The translations under genes were made by a program, and so were the position numbers. From Isochrysis galbana (Eukaryota; Haptophyta; Isochrysidales; Isochrysidaceae): a stretch of DNA of 64,000 nt. Positions 61,483 to 64,000 of the stretch are shown here, piece after piece. The DNA lies in contig CM030936.1 of the NCBI GenBank assembly GCA_018136815.1, positions 2,941,079 to 3,005,078 of the forward strand, read 5' to 3'. Below the pieces are notes generated by a model, which was not told the DNA's origin, did no database searches, and worked only from the letters and a program-made list of their open reading frames with translations. The first letter of the stretch is position 1, and every line of letters starts with the position of its first letter.

Positions 61483-61974
61483 GGTGCGGTGGCGCGGTGG
61501 CCATGCCGGTGGAATGTTTGGCATGGTGGAGGCTGCCGTGGTGAGCGCCGAAGCTGAGCGTGATGAGCGGTCGAGGTTCGGGTTGAAGGTGGCTTGTGGC
61601 GTGCATCCGCATCCGGGTGATGGAGGGCGGAGAGAGGAGGGCAAGCGGGAGGGCTGGGGCGAGTGCGAAAGGCGAAAGGCGAAAGGGAAAGGGCGCACGC
61701 CAAGAGCAAAGAGCCGGGGGGGGGGCAAGGTATGGTGTGTTAATGTGTTTCACTGTGTTTCTTCCAAGGCCAAACACAGATGGTTTTGACTGTGTTTGGA
61801 AGGATTTTCACTGTGTTTAACATCTAGGCTCTCAACTGCGGATTACTGTTCTGAATACGTAAAATAAAACGATGGACCTTTCATACTCCCCGAGCCCGCC
61901 CCATACTTTATTTTGACGGAACGCGACCTTGGCAAGCCGACCCTCTCGCGAGGCTCCCGACGCTCGCGCGGATT

Positions 61975-62245
61975 CCTCCCCCTCCCCCCCTCCCCCCCCT
62001 CTCCCTTTCGTCCCTCGGGGAAGAGCGCCATCCTCGGGGGAACGGTGAGAAAACTGCCGTAAGTGCACCACCACCAGCCAGCCACATCGGGATCGCTCGG
62101 CTCTCGAGTCCCCCCCCTCTCCCCCCCCCACCCCCCCCACCCACCCCTTCTCCGCGGCGCTCCCCCGCTCCCCCCCCCCCACCCCCTCCGGCCCTTTCCA
62201 CTCCCCCTTTCCCCCTTCTCCCCCCCCCCCCCCCCCCCCCCCGCC
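61975..62245. promoter_or_regulatory. C-rich tract upstream of the peroxidase gene
   Basis: Long C and CT runs on the coding strand ending about 60 bp before the ATG at 62306. Confidence 0.4.
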
Positions 62246-62305
62246 AAGCTCGCTCTCGCCCTTTCTCCACCGAAAGGAGCTCTTCTGGCGCCTCAGCCGC
62301 CGTGG

Positions 62306-62698
62306 ATGATGGGACCAGGAGAAGTGCAGACACTCTACGTGAGGCTCCACCGCCCGGCCTCCGCCGGTGGCACCGATGACTGGCCCACCGCGTCTGTCGC
62401 GGGCGATGAGCGACCAGCTGCACCCACGCAGCAGCAACAACCGGGCAACTCGGTGACGAGGCTGAGCTGGATTGCCGGAATCATGATTATCGCCTTCACT
62501 GTTGCCTTCTCCGTCGTCGTTAACGGAGATGCCCCCACGGTGAGAGGTGATGCAGACGGCGTCGGCCATACCTCACCAAGCTCCTCAAAGGATGTGATGC
62601 GCCAGTCCAACACGTTGGCTTACGACGTGACGGAAATTGATTGGGCTTCGCTGCGCTCGGATCTACGGACTCTTGTCGCTGATTGCCAATGTGGCCCG
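62306..62698 (+). CDS. Membrane-anchored class I haem peroxidase, exon 1
   Basis: 131 codons from the ATG at 62306 (a second ATG follows at once). After a polar N-terminus a hydrophobic segment, WIAGIMIIAFTVAFSVVV, at about residues 52-70 acts as a signal anchor. Then DWASLRSDLRTLVADCQCGP, the first helix of the peroxidase fold. It ends at a GTGAGC donor. The 78-bp intron (62699-62776) is in frame and has no stop codon. Confidence 0.85.
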
Positions 62699-62776
62699 GT
62701 GAGCAGCTATCCCTCACTTCCCTGGGCTCATGGGAGCTGCAGCTCATGTGTGCTCTCCTTTGCAATCCACTTGCAG

Positions 62777-63508
62777 ATTCTAGTGCGCCTTGGATGGCAC
62801 GATGCCGGTACGTTCAACGCGTCTGACGGCACTGGCGGGTCTCGCGCCGCACAGCGCTTTGCAGATGGCGAGTCGCAGGATCCCGCCAACGCCGGTCTTG
62901 CCGTCGCTCGGGACCTGTTGCAGCCGTTCAAGGAACGCTACCGAGCGGTGGGATACGCCGATCTGTGGTCTCTTGCGGCTGTAGTGGCTATCGAAGGAAT
63001 GGGCGGGCCACGAGTTGGCTGGCGTGCTGGGCGACGAGATGCACGCTCCACAGCAGACTCAGTTCCTCACGGCCGCCTCCCCGATGGACTTCTTGGAGCA
63101 TCCCATCTTCGCACTGTCTTTGGCCGGATGGGCTTTGATGACCATGAAATTGTTGCGCTCTCCGGTGCTCACACCGTTGGTCGGTGCCATGCAGATCGTT
63201 CCGGATTCGTCGGTCCATGGACAGAGCGACCGTTGAATTGGGACAACGAATACTTCCAGCTCTTGTTGGAATGCAAGTGGCAAGAATCCGCTGCGCCCGG
63301 GACCGGCATGGCGCAAATGTCCTGTCCCGATCATCCTGACTTGATGATGCTTCACACCGATGTTGCACTCGTGACAGACAAGGCATTCCGTCCATACGTG
63401 GAGCTTTATGCCAAGTCGAAGGAAGATTTCTTCAAAGATTTTGCCAAAGCTTACCAAAAATTGCAGGAGCTTGGGCACGAGGGGCTCGTAACGCCGCGAC
63501 ATTTCTGA
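62777..63508 (+). CDS. Membrane-anchored class I haem peroxidase, exon 2
   Basis: 243 residues plus stop. Distal haem motif ILVRLGWHDAGTFN (Arg, Trp, His), then DPANAGLAVARDLLQPF, SLAAVVAIEGMGGPRVGW, RLPDGLLGASHLRTVFGRMG and the proximal His in IVALSGAHTVGRCH; SGFVGPWTERPLNWDNEYF completes the class I pattern. It best fits ascorbate peroxidase or the ascorbate/cytochrome c hybrid peroxidases of algae and protists. It detoxifies hydrogen peroxide. Total 374 residues. The substrate cannot be settled from sequence. Confidence 0.92.
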   Translation: MLVRLGWHDAGTFNASDGTGGSRAAQRFADGESQDPANAGLAVARDLLQPFKERYRAVGYADLWSLAAVVAIEGMGGPRVGWRAGRRDARSTADSVPHGRLPDGLLGASHLRTVFGRMGFDDHEIVALSGAHTVGRCHADRSGFVGPWTERPLNWDNEYFQLLLECKWQESAAPGTGMAQMSCPDHPDLMMLHTDVALVTDKAFRPYVELYAKSKEDFFKDFAKAYQKLQELGHEGLVTPRHF

Positions 63509-64000
63509 GCTGCTCAGAGTTCCTGGTCAGGGTTGGCATTTTTATAAACTTGGAATTCCGAGCTTGGGAGTGGAAACGATAGGCTCGCCCTTTGTCCTAG
63601 GATCTCAAATGAGGTTTGATCATCACACGAAAGCTGACTTGCCAGCAGAACGCTACTGCCGGCTTCACCAATCGGACCGAAGAGCCATGCCTTGCAAAGG
63701 AGCCATTCTTTTCTTTGAATACAAGGCCGTGGCTTTTAGGTCTTTTCTTTCAACACAAGGCCGTGTCTTTGAGCCCTCCTCGGGCTTGTGTGGCTTTTAG
63801 ACCTTCTCGAGGGCAACCGCCGGAGACTTCAGCGGAACTCGTTGGCTTCTCGTGGCAACTTCACAGCTCTCTTCCGTGCTAAGATGTGGCGAGGCACTCG
63901 ACTTGCCAACGCCAGTCGCACAATGTTGTGCCTATCGGAAAGTATGCCGTGGTCGGCAGATGCGGAGCGGGTAGAAAAACGTGTCGTTTTTGCGCGTAGT
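63509..64000. other. 3' flank of the peroxidase gene
   Basis: No gene seen. A direct repeat, AAGGCCGTGTCTTT/AAGGCCGTGGCTTT, lies near 63723-63770. Confidence 0.4.

Larger units (their letters stand above)
60927..61828. mobile_element. CTAGATG-family MITE, outer element of a nest
   Basis: 902 bp with inverted ends CCTAGATGTTAAA, flanked by 8-bp repeats CTCTCAAT (60919-60926) and CTCTCAAC (61829-61836), one change. Its filling word is GTGTTT/AAACAC (61740-61820). It was 394 bp long before the insertion of the 500-bp element at 60983. Confidence 0.8.

Noticed and set aside
61832..62569. Gly-rich 245-residue minus-strand ORF
   Set aside because: Antisense of the C-rich leader and exon 1 of the peroxidase gene; low complexity.

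Overview
This is a nuclear genome window from a unicellular eukaryote, most likely an alga. Genes carry short GT-AG introns (78-301 bp) and encode typical eukaryotic proteins: 14-3-3, COP9 signalosome subunit 4, mitochondrial Rieske protein, RING-CH/FHA protein, molybdate-anion transporter. A membrane-anchored class I haem peroxidase of the ascorbate peroxidase type fits an alga or a related protist. I cannot name the species. There is one 100-base assembly gap (44296-44395).

Genes, left to right: partial ORF (1-213, +), 14-3-3 (885-1676, -), CSN4 (5378-6764, -, two exons), three ORFs of possible viral origin (8511-10120), a small hypothetical (13071-13529, +), an OPT-family transporter (17734-20404, +, four exons), a hypothetical (22053-22493, +), a JmjC/cupin oxygenase (24936-26380, -, three exons) divergent from a signal-anchored methyltransferase (26619-27980, +, two exons), RING-CH/FHA (33561-35106, +, three exons), Rieske (37024-37977, +, three exons), a 2OG-Fe(II) oxygenase (39714-40808, +), an MFSD5-like transporter cut by the gap (44396-46276, +, six exons), a band-7-like protein (52229-53749, +), a hot-dog thioesterase (58021-58506, -) divergent from a hypothetical (58734-59567, +), and the peroxidase (62306-63508, +, two exons). 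They do not form a pathway; they are independent genes between blocks of mobile DNA.

Mobile DNA fills most of the rest. Recognisable are a nearly intact hAT transposase gene (49456-51688, -) and several hAT C-terminal scraps, a broken LINE reverse transcriptase (41830-44110, -) with truncated LINE tails elsewhere, and Ty3-like integrase and chromodomain fragments.

The most unusual content is non-coding. (1) A family of hAT-like miniature transposons shares the terminal core CTAGATG, makes 8-bp target duplications and is filled with a hexamer-like word that differs in each element; two members lie in a three-level nest at 60927-61828. (2) A retroposon family begins with a hairpin whose stem sequence differs between copies while pairing is kept; one copy (14643-15519) has a 17-bp target duplication. 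(3) A 2-kb inverted-repeat element (55199-57259) has a recognisable related empty site elsewhere in the window and carries a 23-bp hairpin.

Exon boundaries were set by reading splice sites against family expectations; no alignment or expression data were available.
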